Positions 8,428-16,835 are shown, counted from the stretch's first letter. The stretch: 32,426 nucleotides of DNA from DATARH01 sp050246595 (GCA_050246595.1 JBFWVT010000051.1:1-32426), one strand, 5' to 3'. Notes: a model not told the origin generated them from the letters alone. Made by a program: numbers and translations.

Positions 8428-9506
8428 TGCCGTCGACGCCGTCCCCGCCGGGTTCGCCATACGCCCGTCTTCTGGCCGAGCCGCGGCGCTTCCGCTTCGA
8501 CGCGGCGGTGCGGGTCCTCGCGCGCGATGCGGAAACTGCCGACTCTGCCGCCGCGGCGCGTTTCCGCTCGGCTCCAGGGCTGGCCTATCCGGCCGCTGAA
8601 GTGAGCAACGTAGCGCCGCCGCGAAACGGCGGCTCGCCCGAGCTGACGACCGCGGCGATCGGGTTGACCGGGGCGGCGGGCGTGCTGCCGCGGCTTTATA
8701 CCGAGACGCTGACCGGCACGCTGCGGAACGGCTCGCATGCCCTGCATGATTTCATGGATTTGCTGTCGCACCGCATGGTTGCGATGTTTGCCGGGGCCGC
8801 CGTCAAATACCGGCTGGCGCGCTCGGCCGAAACCGCTGCCTGGTCCGGCCGCCCGGATGACGATCGGGCGGCCGAAGCGCTGCTGGCGTTCAGCGGGTTT
8901 GCGACGCCGCATCTGGTGCCCCGGCTCGCGGTCGGCGCCGAGCCGCTGCTTCACTATTCCGGATTTTTCTCTGCCCGGCCGCGCTCTGCCGAGCGGCTCC
9001 GGGCGTTGCTGTCGGATTGGCTCGGGCGGCCGGTTGAAATCGTGCAATTCGCCGGAACGTGGCTTGTTCTGGCTCCGGACCAGCGCACCGCGATGCCGCA
9101 AGGCCGCCATCCGGGCGCCTGGAACAGGCTGGGGGTCGATGCCGCGATCGGGGTCCGCGCCTGGGACCCGCAGGGACGCATCGTGGTGCGCATCGGCCCG
9201 CTCGATTACCGGAGCTTTGCGACGCTGTTGCCGGACAGCTCCGGTCTGCAGCATCTCGTGTCGCTGATCCGCGCCTATCTCGGTTACGAGATCGGGTTCG
9301 CGGTGAACCCGGTATTGATGGGGTCCGAGATCCCGCCCTTGCGGCTTGGCGTGGGGCCGGGTCCGCTCGCCCGCCTGGGCTGGAACACGTGGATGCCGGT
9401 ATCCGAGCCGGAAGTCCCCGGCATTGCGCGCCGCGACGCGGACGAGGCGCTGTTCGAGGCGGAGATCGTCGAAGCCGAGGCGCTGCAAGCGCGAGGACGG
9501 CAATGA
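8427..9506 (+). CDS. tssG: Type VI secretion baseplate protein TssG (ImpH/VasB)
   Basis: 359 residues, the typical TssG length. TssG bridges TssF dimers in the baseplate wedge. Landmarks are LLAEPRRFRFDAAVRVL, GLTGAAGVLPRLYTETL, ALHDFMDLLSHRMVAMFAGA and a C-terminal LGVGPGPLARLGWNTWMPV. The start overlaps the tssF stop by one base, and the stop overlaps the next gene's start (ATGA). In Agrobacterium the next gene would be impI, an FHA protein; here a methyltransferase gene takes that place. Confidence 0.95.
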   Translation: MPSTPSPPGSPYARLLAEPRRFRFDAAVRVLARDAETADSAAAARFRSAPGLAYPAAEVSNVAPPRNGGSPELTTAAIGLTGAAGVLPRLYTETLTGTLRNGSHALHDFMDLLSHRMVAMFAGAAVKYRLARSAETAAWSGRPDDDRAAEALLAFSGFATPHLVPRLAVGAEPLLHYSGFFSARPRSAERLRALLSDWLGRPVEIVQFAGTWLVLAPDQRTAMPQGRHPGAWNRLGVDAAIGVRAWDPQGRIVVRIGPLDYRSFATLLPDSSGLQHLVSLIRAYLGYEIGFAVNPVLMGSEIPPLRLGVGPGPLARLGWNTWMPVSEPEVPGIARRDADEALFEAEIVEAEALQARGRQ

Positions 9507-11038
9507 GCGCGCTCGCCGCCGGCTGGGGCGCGGGATATGTAACCGACATTCCCTATCTGCCGGGTTATTACCGCCATCAATCGCCGCTGCATCTTCATCT
9601 TGCCTGCCTGATCGGCGGGGTTGCCGGGATCGCGATCGGCCCGGACACGCCGCTCCGCTATGTCGAACTCGGCTGCGGGGCGGGTTTTGGCGCGGCGATG
9701 CTGGCCGGGTGCAACCCGCATTGGGAGGTCGTCGGGATCGACTTCAACCCGGCGCATATTGCCGCCGCGCGCGAATTTGCCGGGCGTGCCGGTATCGAGA
9801 ATGCGCGGTTTATCGAGGCTGATCTCGCGGCGTTTGCCGGGACGGAAACCGCCCGCGACCTGCCGCAAGCCGATGTCGTTACGATGCACGGCGTGTGGAG
9901 CTGGGTCGGCGACGAAGTGCGCGACGGCGTCGTCCGTCTGCTGGCCGACAAGCTGCGGCCCGGCGGTATCTTTTATGTGAGCTACAACGCGCTGCCGGCG
10001 TGGCAGGGGGCGCTCGGTTTGCAGCGGCTGCTGCTTGAAACGGGTGTGCGGGCCACCGGTTCGAGCGCCCGCCAGATTGCCGCCGGGTGGGAGATTGCCG
10101 CGGCGCTGAGCGAGGCCAATGCCGCGCATCTGCGGGGCAGCCCGTTTGTCCAGTCGTTGCAGGAATACGCGCGGCAGGCGCAGCCCGCCTACCTCGCGCA
10201 CGAATACATGAATGCGACCTGGCGCCCGTGCTTTCACGCCGATGTTGCGCGGGCGCTTGCCGGCGCCAAGCTCGATTGGGTCGCCTCGGCGCAGCTGCTG
10301 GAAAACTTCACTCCGCTGATGCTCGCGGACGCGGCGCGTGCCGTGGCGGAGCGGTACGATGATCCGATCATGCGCGAGCTGATCAAGGATATGTGTCTGA
10401 CGCGTTGCCTGCGCCAGGATGTCTTCGTCCGTGGCGCCCGGCGCCTTACCCAGGCCGAGCGTGACGCGGCGCTCGGCGGGGTCACGCTCGCGCTGCAACA
10501 GGACGAGGCTGAATTTTCCTGGGAATTCGAGGTGCCGGTCGGGCAGGCGCGGTTCGAGCGCCCCTTTTTCGGTCCGATCGTCGCCGCTCTTGCCGAGGCG
10601 CCGCGCCGTGTCGACGAGCTTCTCGCGCTGCCGGATTTGCCCCGCCGCGACAACCCCGGCGAGCTGGTCGGCATGCTGGTCGGCAGCCATCAGGCGCTGC
10701 CCGTGCTCGGGCCGGCCGCAGTCTCCTCCGACCGCACCTTCAGGTTCAACCGGGCAGCCGCAACATATTTTGTCCGGCCCGATATGCTTGATCTCGGCAT
10801 GGCGCTGGCGACCTCGGGCACCGGCTCGCCGCTGCCATGCACGATGCTGGATCTGTTTATCGCCAGCCGTCTGGAAAACGGCGCTCCCGATTCCGAAGCC
10901 TGGGCCCGGGAACTCGGCGCCGGGCAGTCCCGCGCCGAACAGGATCGGCTTTGCGCGTTTATCGAGCGCGTGCTGGCCACGCGGGCGCCGGTCTGGCGCC
11001 GGCTCGGCGCGGTGTCGCGTTCGATGACCTCAGGCTGA
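9503..11038 (+). CDS. Class I SAM-dependent methyltransferase with regulatory domain
   Basis: 511 residues. The Rossmann methyltransferase core is clear: motif I VELGCGAGFG (54-63), the ribose-binding acidic residue in GIDFN (Asp80), and a motif III-like EADLAAF (Asp107). HGVWSWVGDE (129-138) and LRPGGIFYVSYNALPAW (151-167) are typical of proteins annotated with a methyltransferase regulatory domain (PF10119), which fills the middle; a C-terminal domain resembling PKMT-type tails follows. The substrate cannot be read from the sequence; the family includes candidate protein methyltransferases. The open frame runs far upstream inside tssG, but the ATG at 9503 overlaps the tssG stop (ATGA) and gives the family N-terminus. 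Coupling to tssG suggests a T6SS-linked role. Confidence 0.85.
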   Translation: MSALAAGWGAGYVTDIPYLPGYYRHQSPLHLHLACLIGGVAGIAIGPDTPLRYVELGCGAGFGAAMLAGCNPHWEVVGIDFNPAHIAAAREFAGRAGIENARFIEADLAAFAGTETARDLPQADVVTMHGVWSWVGDEVRDGVVRLLADKLRPGGIFYVSYNALPAWQGALGLQRLLLETGVRATGSSARQIAAGWEIAAALSEANAAHLRGSPFVQSLQEYARQAQPAYLAHEYMNATWRPCFHADVARALAGAKLDWVASAQLLENFTPLMLADAARAVAERYDDPIMRELIKDMCLTRCLRQDVFVRGARRLTQAERDAALGGVTLALQQDEAEFSWEFEVPVGQARFERPFFGPIVAALAEAPRRVDELLALPDLPRRDNPGELVGMLVGSHQALPVLGPAAVSSDRTFRFNRAAATYFVRPDMLDLGMALATSGTGSPLPCTMLDLFIASRLENGAPDSEAWARELGAGQSRAEQDRLCAFIERVLATRAPVWRRLGAVSRSMTSG

Positions 11039-11074
11039 TCGGGCACACTTGCCGGCACCGGCAAAGCGCCAACC

Positions 11075-12850
11075 GTGTTACGATATCGTGTTGTGGCTAC
11101 GCGCAATCCTCCCGGCGGGGTTTCAGGCGGCGATCGCACGGTCGTCCGCACGCGGAGCGGCGTCTCTCCGGGCATATTGCGCCCCGGAACCGTGGTCGGT
11201 CACACCTACATCATCGAGGAATTGCTCGGGTCCAGCGATCTTGGCGAGGTGTACCGCGCCAAGCATGTCGAGCTTGGGACGGCGCACACTCTCAAGCTGA
11301 TCCCGCCCGCTCTCGCCGGCGATCCGAGAACCGTGCAATTGCTGGTCGAGGAGGCCCGCAAACTGGCCCGCGTGCGGCATGACGCGGTCGTCAGCTATGA
11401 GGGCCTATTTCGCGACGAACAGGGACGGCGGTATCTGGTCACCGAGTATGTTGACGGGCCGTCTCTGGCCGATGTGATCGCCGGGCGCCGGTTGGAACCC
11501 GATGAAGTTCTCGCGTTGCGCGACCGCCTCGCCGACGGGCTTGCGGCGGTGCACGGCCGCGGCATCATCCATCGTGATTTGTCGCCGGAAAACATCGTCC
11601 TGCCGGACGGCGATATCGGACGCGCGAAACTGACCGGCTTCGGTTTCGCCAAGACCGCGGAGGCGGGCGACGCCACGCTGATCGGGGTCAATCTGTGGGC
11701 GCGCCACGCCTATGCATCGCCCGAGCAACTCGGTCTGTTTGGCGGCCATATCGATTCGCGCTCGGATTTGTACAGTCTCGGTCTGGTCCTGGCGTCGGCG
11801 GCGATCGGGTTCGGCCGGACGCTGGATATGGGGGCGACCCCGGCGACAGCCATTGCCGCGCGGCAGCAGGCGCCGGACCTGTCCTCCGTACCGGCGCCGC
11901 TGCGGCCGGTCATTGCGCCGCTGCTCGAACCCGATCCGCAAAATCGTCCGTCCTCGGCGCGCGCTCTGCCGGAAGGCGGCGCGACGGCGCACGCTGCCGG
12001 TACACCGCCGCCGGACGGGTCGGGTCGTTCGAGGTCGGGACGCTCCGTCTGGCTGTTCGCCACCGCCGGTGTCGTTGTCGTGGTCCTGCTCGCCGTCGCG
12101 GTTGCGGCCGCGGTCGCGCTGTTGCGTTTTGCCCCCGCTCCGGCGCCGAGCTTCGACGATATAAGGAATCAGCTCGCGGCGGCGACAGCGTCGCAGGGCT
12201 GCGGATCGCTCAGCTATAGTCTGGCCCCCGATCGAACCGTGCGGCTCTCCGGGCATCTCGCGAGCGCCGACGAGTTGGCGCGGGTGCGCAGCCAGGTGAC
12301 CGCGATTGCGGGGATCGGCGCGTCCAGCTTTGATATCGAGTTGATGCCCCGGCCGCATTGCGAGATGGCGGCGCTGCTGGGTCGGCTCGTCGATCCGGCC
12401 GTTCGCGACGGTTTGAGCCTTGCTTTTACCAGCGGCGCCGGTGAGGTGAGCATCGGCGCGCAGCCGTCATTCGAGATCCGCGCGCCGGGTTTCGACAGCT
12501 ATCTTTACATCGATTATTTCGACAGCGGCGGCCAGGTGTTGCACCTGTTTCCAAACGCACGCGATCGTTTCAACCTGCGTCCGTGGCGCAATCGTTTTGT
12601 CCTGTTCAAATCGCCGCTGTGGACCGTGTGCGGCAATGTCGGGCGGCAGCTGGTCACGATCATTGCGACGGCGAAACCGCTCTTTCCGGCACGCCGGCCC
12701 GATGTCGAGGATGCCGAGGATTATATCGAGGTTCTTGCGGAAGCGCTGCAACGAATCCCGCCCGCAAAAACTGCCGCGTCGCTGTTGTTCTTTGACCTGC
12801 GCGACGCGCCGCCATGGATAAACCGGGAGCTGGCGTGCCCATCGAGCTGA
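11075..12850 (+). CDS. Membrane Ser/Thr kinase-like protein, probable pseudokinase
   Basis: 591 residues from a GTG at 11075 (GTG at 11093 is possible; neither has a clear ribosome binding site). Residues 45-300 are a Hanks-type kinase fold: the VAIK-type Lys74, helix-C Glu93, and HRD as HRDLSPEN (166-173). The magnesium-binding DFG reads GFG at 188-190 (KLTGFGFAK). The glycine loop is GSSDLG, and the activation segment lacks the usual GTDFAGK, reading GVNLWAR before ASPEQ. One transmembrane helix spans about 325-351. The periplasmic part has a CGSLSYSLAPDRTV element (376-389) and a DUF4384-like domain with FDSYLYIDYF and HLFPN (473-494). The gene lies 36 bp after the methyltransferase gene. 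ATP binding may persist, but phosphotransfer is doubtful. Confidence 0.9.
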   Translation: MLRYRVVATRNPPGGVSGGDRTVVRTRSGVSPGILRPGTVVGHTYIIEELLGSSDLGEVYRAKHVELGTAHTLKLIPPALAGDPRTVQLLVEEARKLARVRHDAVVSYEGLFRDEQGRRYLVTEYVDGPSLADVIAGRRLEPDEVLALRDRLADGLAAVHGRGIIHRDLSPENIVLPDGDIGRAKLTGFGFAKTAEAGDATLIGVNLWARHAYASPEQLGLFGGHIDSRSDLYSLGLVLASAAIGFGRTLDMGATPATAIAARQQAPDLSSVPAPLRPVIAPLLEPDPQNRPSSARALPEGGATAHAAGTPPPDGSGRSRSGRSVWLFATAGVVVVVLLAVAVAAAVALLRFAPAPAPSFDDIRNQLAAATASQGCGSLSYSLAPDRTVRLSGHLASADELARVRSQVTAIAGIGASSFDIELMPRPHCEMAALLGRLVDPAVRDGLSLAFTSGAGEVSIGAQPSFEIRAPGFDSYLYIDYFDSGGQVLHLFPNARDRFNLRPWRNRFVLFKSPLWTVCGNVGRQLVTIIATAKPLFPARRPDVEDAEDYIEVLAEALQRIPPAKTAASLLFFDLRDAPPWINRELACPSS

Positions 12851-13596
12851 TCCCCGACCGGCAGAGCCGGGCGCCGATCGTGCCGGCTTTGGCCTTGGCG
12901 CTCCTGATCCTCGTCGCGGGCATGCCGATAGCGTTGGCCGATGCGGCGGCGGGCAGCGCAGCCTTTGAGAAGGGCGACTATGTGCGGGCCATGGCGGAAT
13001 GGGCGAGCGCCGCCGAGCGTGGCGACGCCGACGCCGAATTCGGGCTCGGCATGCTGTACGAACGCGGCGACGGCGCCGTGAAGCAGAGCTACAAGGAGGC
13101 CGACCGCTGGTATCAGAAGGCCGCCGAGCACGATCATATCGGGGCGCAGTACCGGCTGGCGCTGATCTGGTCGGCCGGAAGCGAGGAGTTCCCGTCGGAT
13201 CCCGCCGAAGCCTATAAATGGATTTTGTTGGCTTCCGAACGGGGCTTGGCGACCGATGTCAAGGCGCAGCTTGAAAACATCATCGATCGACCTCAGCAGA
13301 CCGAGGGAAAAAAGCGGGCGACAAAGTGGAAAGAGGAACGCGCGGCGGCAAAAAAGAAGCTGGAGCCGCCGCCCGCCGCGACAGCCCCGGCAGCGGCGCC
13401 CGGCGCAGCCCCGCCCCCGATGCCGCCGCCGCGTTCGATGCCGGCCCCGACCGCGACGGCCGGGAGGTCCGGCGGTTGCCCCGGCTGGCCGTTTCCGACC
13501 CTGCCGTGCACCGAGCAGTTTCCGGCGCTGCCGGGGGTTGCTCCGACGCGCGCACCTACGGCATTGCCACCCCCGCGCTCGGCGACCCCGAACTGA
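12814..13596 (+). CDS. Exported Sel1-repeat protein with Pro-rich tail
   Basis: 260 residues from the ATG at 12814, overlapping the kinase gene by 37 bp. A GTG at 12835, with GGGAG 5 bases upstream, may be the true start. A signal peptide or membrane anchor (VPALALALLILVAGMPIALADA) precedes Sel1/TPR-like repeats: GSAAFEKGDYVRAMAEWASA, GDADAEFGLGMLYERGDG, ADRWYQKAAEHDHIGAQYRL and AEAYKWILLAS. A basic stretch (KKRATKWKEERAAAKKK) and an Ala/Pro-rich tail with CPGWPFPTLPC follow. Sel1 proteins are usually periplasmic scaffolds or regulators. The repeat half is paralogous to the minus-strand protein at 14408-15847, but this copy lacks that protein's C-terminal module. The overlap suggests co-expression with the kinase-like protein. 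Confidence 0.8.
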   Translation: MDKPGAGVPIELIPDRQSRAPIVPALALALLILVAGMPIALADAAAGSAAFEKGDYVRAMAEWASAAERGDADAEFGLGMLYERGDGAVKQSYKEADRWYQKAAEHDHIGAQYRLALIWSAGSEEFPSDPAEAYKWILLASERGLATDVKAQLENIIDRPQQTEGKKRATKWKEERAAAKKKLEPPPAATAPAAAPGAAPPPMPPPRSMPAPTATAGRSGGCPGWPFPTLPCTEQFPALPGVAPTRAPTALPPPRSATPN

Positions 13597-13687
13597 GTGG
13601 TTCCAGCTCGCACGTTCGGTTGCGGAGTGTGCCGTCATATCTTATTTTTCATTAGTCGTAATAAACCTTTCCTCCGGTGTCGGCACA
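13597..13687 (+). promoter_or_regulatory. AT-richer leader before the DUF882 gene, possible promoter
   Basis: This 91-base gap is clearly richer in A/T than its surroundings, with CATATCTTATTTTTCATTAG at 13636-13655. A TTGCGG at 13620 and a TTATTT at 13642 are spaced 16 bases apart, a weak match to a housekeeping promoter. It could give the peptidase gene its own transcript. Confidence 0.25.
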
Positions 13688-14266
13688 ATGGTCAGCCTCA
13701 TCGATCGGCGTCGGCTGTGTGCCGGCGCAGTTGCTGCCGCTGCGCTACCGGCTGTGGCTACGGGGGCCGAAACGAAAAATTCCAGCGCGAACGACTGGCT
13801 CCCGCCGAAGTGGCGCGAGCTCGGCTTCCCGAGTCGCCGCTGGGTTAATATCGTTTTCGTCCACACCAACGAGCGATTCAAAGATTTCTATTGCGAAGCT
13901 GGCGAATACATTGCTCCAGCAGTGAAACGGTTTTCCTGGACCTGCCGCGACTATCGCCGCGGTGAATGGGAATGGCTTCACCCGATGTTGCTCGACCTAT
14001 TGTTCGTGTTGCATTGGAAATACAACAAGGACGAGATCAAGATACTCAGCGGCTATCGGACGCCGGAGACCAACGCTAATATCGAAGGGGCGGCGCTGCA
14101 TTCCCAACACACATTGGCCAAGGCGCTCGACATCCATCTCCCGAACACCGACAACACCCAGGTCGCGCGCGACTTCAAGACGTTCATCTATGGCGGGGTC
14201 GGAATGTATCCGATGAACCATTTCACACATCTGGATTGCGGTCCGCTGCGCAACTGGGTCGGCTGA
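13688..14266 (+). CDS. DUF882/YcbK-like M15 family peptidase, Tat-type signal
   Basis: 192 residues. The N-terminus MVSLIDRRRLCAGAVAAAALPAVATGA looks like a twin-arginine signal peptide. The mature part has the DUF882 (YcbK-like, peptidase M15_2) pattern: SGYRTPETNANI (121-132), the metal ligands His141 and Asp148 in SQHTLAKALDIHLP, and the closing HLDCGPLRNW with His181. This layout is that of zinc D,D-carboxypeptidase or endopeptidase-like enzymes acting on peptidoglycan peptides. The open frame extends back into the Sel1 gene, but the signal peptide fixes the start at 13688. It stands between two Sel1 genes and ends facing the minus-strand gene. A link to T6SS wall passage is possible but not shown. 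Confidence 0.85.
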   Translation: MVSLIDRRRLCAGAVAAAALPAVATGAETKNSSANDWLPPKWRELGFPSRRWVNIVFVHTNERFKDFYCEAGEYIAPAVKRFSWTCRDYRRGEWEWLHPMLLDLLFVLHWKYNKDEIKILSGYRTPETNANIEGAALHSQHTLAKALDIHLPNTDNTQVARDFKTFIYGGVGMYPMNHFTHLDCGPLRNWVG

Positions 14267-14407
14267 GCCGGGGGCGATTGGGTCGGACAGCGATCGCCTT
14301 GCAGGATTGTTCGCCGTCGCGACTGGAAACGCGCTTCCGCCGATCGCGAACGTGGCGGAGCCCGGGTAACCGCACCGCGTAACCGGAAGGAAGCGGGCCG
14401 TAGGAAA

Positions 14408-15847
14408 TTATTTCGCGCGGGTCTCGACCAGCATGGTTGTGAGGAGGCCCGGCTGTGCCGCCCCGGCGCCCCTCTGACGCAACGCTTTTCCCAGATCGGA
14501 TAAATAGGCTGCGGCATCCTCGACAACCGGGCGCGGTCCGAGATCCAGCGGCTGCGGCGTTGCAATGACCAGGATAAGCTCGGTGCCGAACGGCGGACCT
14601 CCCGCTCGCCAATCCTCGCCGCCGCCGGCTCCGAAAATCCGCGTGGCCCCCGCAGCCAGTCTCACGCTCGGCATGTGCTCGTTCGGGACCATATGCAGAA
14701 CCTGGCCGTCCAGCGAGAAATAATCGATCCGCAGATCGACCGGGTAGTCTCCCGCCTTGACCTTGATGCCGATGGGATCGCCCTCCTTCAGTATGGCGCC
14801 GGGTCCGTCATTTAATCCATCATTCAATCGGGCATCGAGACCGTCGGCCACCAGCGAGGCGCTACGAAGACCGTCAAGGTCCGACAGGGAACGGCATAGC
14901 GGCGGGGGTACCACCCGGACCTGAATTTCCGGTCTATGCCCCGGCGCCAGAGTGTTTGAAACCTGGATCAGGTTCGATTTTTCGGTGTCGTTGGCGACAG
15001 CTCCGGTGATTACCGGTTTTCCCTGTTCGTTTGTCGTTTTTCGCAATGAACCGCATTGCACGCGCTGCATCGCTTCGGCGAGCGCCTTTTCGCCGTCTGC
15101 GGGCGGCGGACGGTTTGGCGCGGGCGGCGGGGTAACGAGGGCCAGAGGCGGCAATTGGGACGGCGGCTCGGTCGGCGGCGGCGCGACGGCGCATTCCGCA
15201 CCTTCGGGCCAGCCGGGCGGACACGGACCGGATTTTGCGCCGTGATCCGGCGGCGCGGCGTCCGGCGACGGGCGGGGGGCTCCTCCTGGATTCGGAACGG
15301 CAGGCGTCGGAACGGAAGGCTCCGCAACGGCACGCGCCAAGGTTGTCGGCCTTCCGGTCCGCTGTTGCCGCCACAGCTCGGCCTGCCTCCTGGCATCGCC
15401 CCGTTCCCCGGCGGTGAGCACAGCGTCCAGTTGCGACCGCAAATCTTCCGCTAACCGGCCCCATTGGTCGTTCGGGTCACTGGCCAATACCGCCCATTTA
15501 TAGGCCTTGACCGGGTCGGGAGCGATGTCGCTGTTCCCCGCCAGCGCGATCAGCGCCAGGCGATACCGCGCCTGGATGTTGCCGCGCTCGGCCGCCTTTG
15601 TGTACCAGCCTTCCGCCGCCGGGTAATCGCCCCGGATCTGCTCGTAAAGCTCGCCCAGGCGGAACTGGGCCTCGACATTTCCTTGAGCCGCATTCGCCTT
15701 CCATTCGGCTTCGGCCTGCGCGAGGTCGCCCTGCGCCGAGAGCTTCCGCCCGGCGGCGGTATCGGCGCTCGCGGTACCGATCGCGAGCGCCGCGGCGAGG
15801 GCGGTGATTGCGACGCCCCACCCGAACCTGTGAGGAACTCTGCACAT
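14408..15847 (-). CDS. Exported Sel1-repeat protein with kinase-associated C-terminal module
   Basis: 479 residues, read from 15847 leftwards. A signal peptide (VAITALAAALAIGTASADT) is followed by Sel1-like repeats (GDLAQAEAEWKANAAQGNVE, LGELYEQIRGDYPAAEGWY, KAAERGNIQARYRLALIAL, VKAYKWAVLAS) that match the plus-strand Sel1 protein at 12814. A Pro-rich linker (170-255) contains CPPGWPEGAEC. Residues 263-475 then match the periplasmic part of both kinases: QCGSLRK, VDLRIDYFSLDGQVLHMVPN (370-389) and TELILVIATPQPLD. The protein joins the Sel1 half of one neighbour to the sensor-like half of another. No catalytic residues are recognised. It is the only minus-strand gene here and is divergent from the OmpA-like gene. 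Confidence 0.85.
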   Translation of the reverse strand: MCRVPHRFGWGVAITALAAALAIGTASADTAAGRKLSAQGDLAQAEAEWKANAAQGNVEAQFRLGELYEQIRGDYPAAEGWYTKAAERGNIQARYRLALIALAGNSDIAPDPVKAYKWAVLASDPNDQWGRLAEDLRSQLDAVLTAGERGDARRQAELWRQQRTGRPTTLARAVAEPSVPTPAVPNPGGAPRPSPDAAPPDHGAKSGPCPPGWPEGAECAVAPPPTEPPSQLPPLALVTPPPAPNRPPPADGEKALAEAMQRVQCGSLRKTTNEQGKPVITGAVANDTEKSNLIQVSNTLAPGHRPEIQVRVVPPPLCRSLSDLDGLRSASLVADGLDARLNDGLNDGPGAILKEGDPIGIKVKAGDYPVDLRIDYFSLDGQVLHMVPNEHMPSVRLAAGATRIFGAGGGEDWRAGGPPFGTELILVIATPQPLDLGPRPVVEDAAAYLSDLGKALRQRGAGAAQPGLLTTMLVETRAK

Positions 15848-16121
15848 TACGGCGATTGAATCCTGCTGAACGGCTAATACCCTATGAGACCTTGCCTCAT
15901 GGAGGATGGAGGAGCGGATCGCGCGGTCCGGACGGCGCTCCGGGTCTGGGGTTGAGCCTCGATTTTGCGGTCACCCGGTTGCGATTGCTGCGCATGTTGC
16001 CACAAGGCGGCGAAAAAGATAGGTTCCGTTGGAAGCTGCGGGCTATCGTCGCGACAGTGCCATGCTGATCAGCCTACGAGCCATCCGGGCGGCTTCGCAA
16101 CCGGCAAATGGAGGCACGCGA
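15848..16121. promoter_or_regulatory. Divergent intergenic region with an inverted repeat
   Basis: This 274-base gap separates the minus-strand Sel1 gene from the plus-strand OmpA-like gene and must hold promoters for both. ATGAG (15884-15888) and CTCAT (15896-15900) form an inverted repeat with a 7-base spacer, flanked by CC and GG, about 40 bases from the Sel1 start. It could be an operator. I see no confident -35/-10 pair on either strand. Confidence 0.35.
16110..16114 (+). promoter_or_regulatory. Ribosome binding site deciding the OmpA-like start
   Basis: GGAGG, 7 bases before the ATG at 16122. It supports this start over the longer open frame beginning at 16029. Confidence 0.7.
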
Positions 16122-16835
16122 ATGCATTGGGGACACCGCACCTTGCTGGCAGCCTGCGCGGGGCTGTTGTCGGTTGCCGTGGCGCATCCGACATTCGGTC
16201 AGGGCGCACCGAACCAGTCGACCTTCGAGCAGAAGTTGCGTCCGATACCGCGTGCCCTGCAAGGCGGTCATCAGGGATTGCCCACGCTCGGGGCGCCCGT
16301 GCGAACCGAACCGCCCTCGAACTATCGTCCCGCCTCGACCACGGAACGCGCCCCCGCCGCCAGCGGAAGAAGCGGTGGCCAGCGTGAGGGTGGCCAGCGT
16401 CAAGCTGTATCCGTACCGAGAAATCGTCCGACGGCCGCGGCGGCGGCCCTCCCGGGATGCCCGGCCCCGAGCGATGCGGAGAAGGCCGAGAAGCCGATGG
16501 TAGGGTTCAAGGTCGAGTTCGAGTTCGGATCGGCGCGGCTCAAGCCCGCTTCCGTCACCGTCTTGCGCGAATTGGGGAAGGCATTGAACGGCGGGTTGAG
16601 CGATCAGAAGCTGTTTGAACTCGAAGGACATACCGATGCGGTGGGGAGTTTCGCCTATAACGAGCAGCTCTCCCAGGCGCGCGCCGAGGCGGTGAAGGAA
16701 TTTCTCATCAAAGAGATGAACATCGCGCCGGAGCGGCTGACGGTGGTCGGCAGGGCTTTTTGCGAACCGGCCAACCCACGCAACCCCTATGCCGCCGAAA
16801 ACCGCCGTGTCGTGGTCATAAATCAGTCGAGCTAG
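16122..16835 (+). CDS. OmpA-domain peptidoglycan-binding protein
   Basis: 237 residues. A signal peptide (TLLAACAGLLSVAVAHPTFGQ) leads to a low-complexity Pro/Arg/Gly region (30-125) and a C-terminal OmpA-like domain (about 127-234): VGFKVEFEFGSARLKPAS, LEGHTDAVGSFAYNEQLSQA (167-186) and NRRVVVI. Asp172 and Arg187 are the expected diaminopimelate-binding residues. There is no beta-barrel, so it is a periplasmic or peripheral wall-binding protein. The frame is open from 16029, but the ATG at 16122 has GGAGG 7 bases upstream and starts the signal peptide. A 12-base direct repeat, GGTGGCCAGCGT, occurs at 16374 and 16389 and encodes GGQR twice. The 28-bp palindrome lies 44 bases after the stop. 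Confidence 0.88.
   Translation: MHWGHRTLLAACAGLLSVAVAHPTFGQGAPNQSTFEQKLRPIPRALQGGHQGLPTLGAPVRTEPPSNYRPASTTERAPAASGRSGGQREGGQRQAVSVPRNRPTAAAAALPGCPAPSDAEKAEKPMVGFKVEFEFGSARLKPASVTVLRELGKALNGGLSDQKLFELEGHTDAVGSFAYNEQLSQARAEAVKEFLIKEMNIAPERLTVVGRAFCEPANPRNPYAAENRRVVVINQSS

Noticed and set aside
9059..9502. 148-codon upstream extension of the methyltransferase
   Set aside because: It overlaps tssG in another frame; the ATGA overlap at 9503 gives the proper start.
13256..13687. Upstream extension of the DUF882 protein into the Sel1 gene
   Set aside because: The Tat-type signal peptide begins at 13688, and the upstream part is an out-of-frame Pro/Arg-rich translation of the Sel1 gene.
9503..14266. 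T6SS effector-immunity pair next to tssG
   Set aside because: No VgrG, Hcp, PAAR or adaptor gene is present, and the proteins here either carry their own export signals or lack effector markers. No immunity-like partner is evident.
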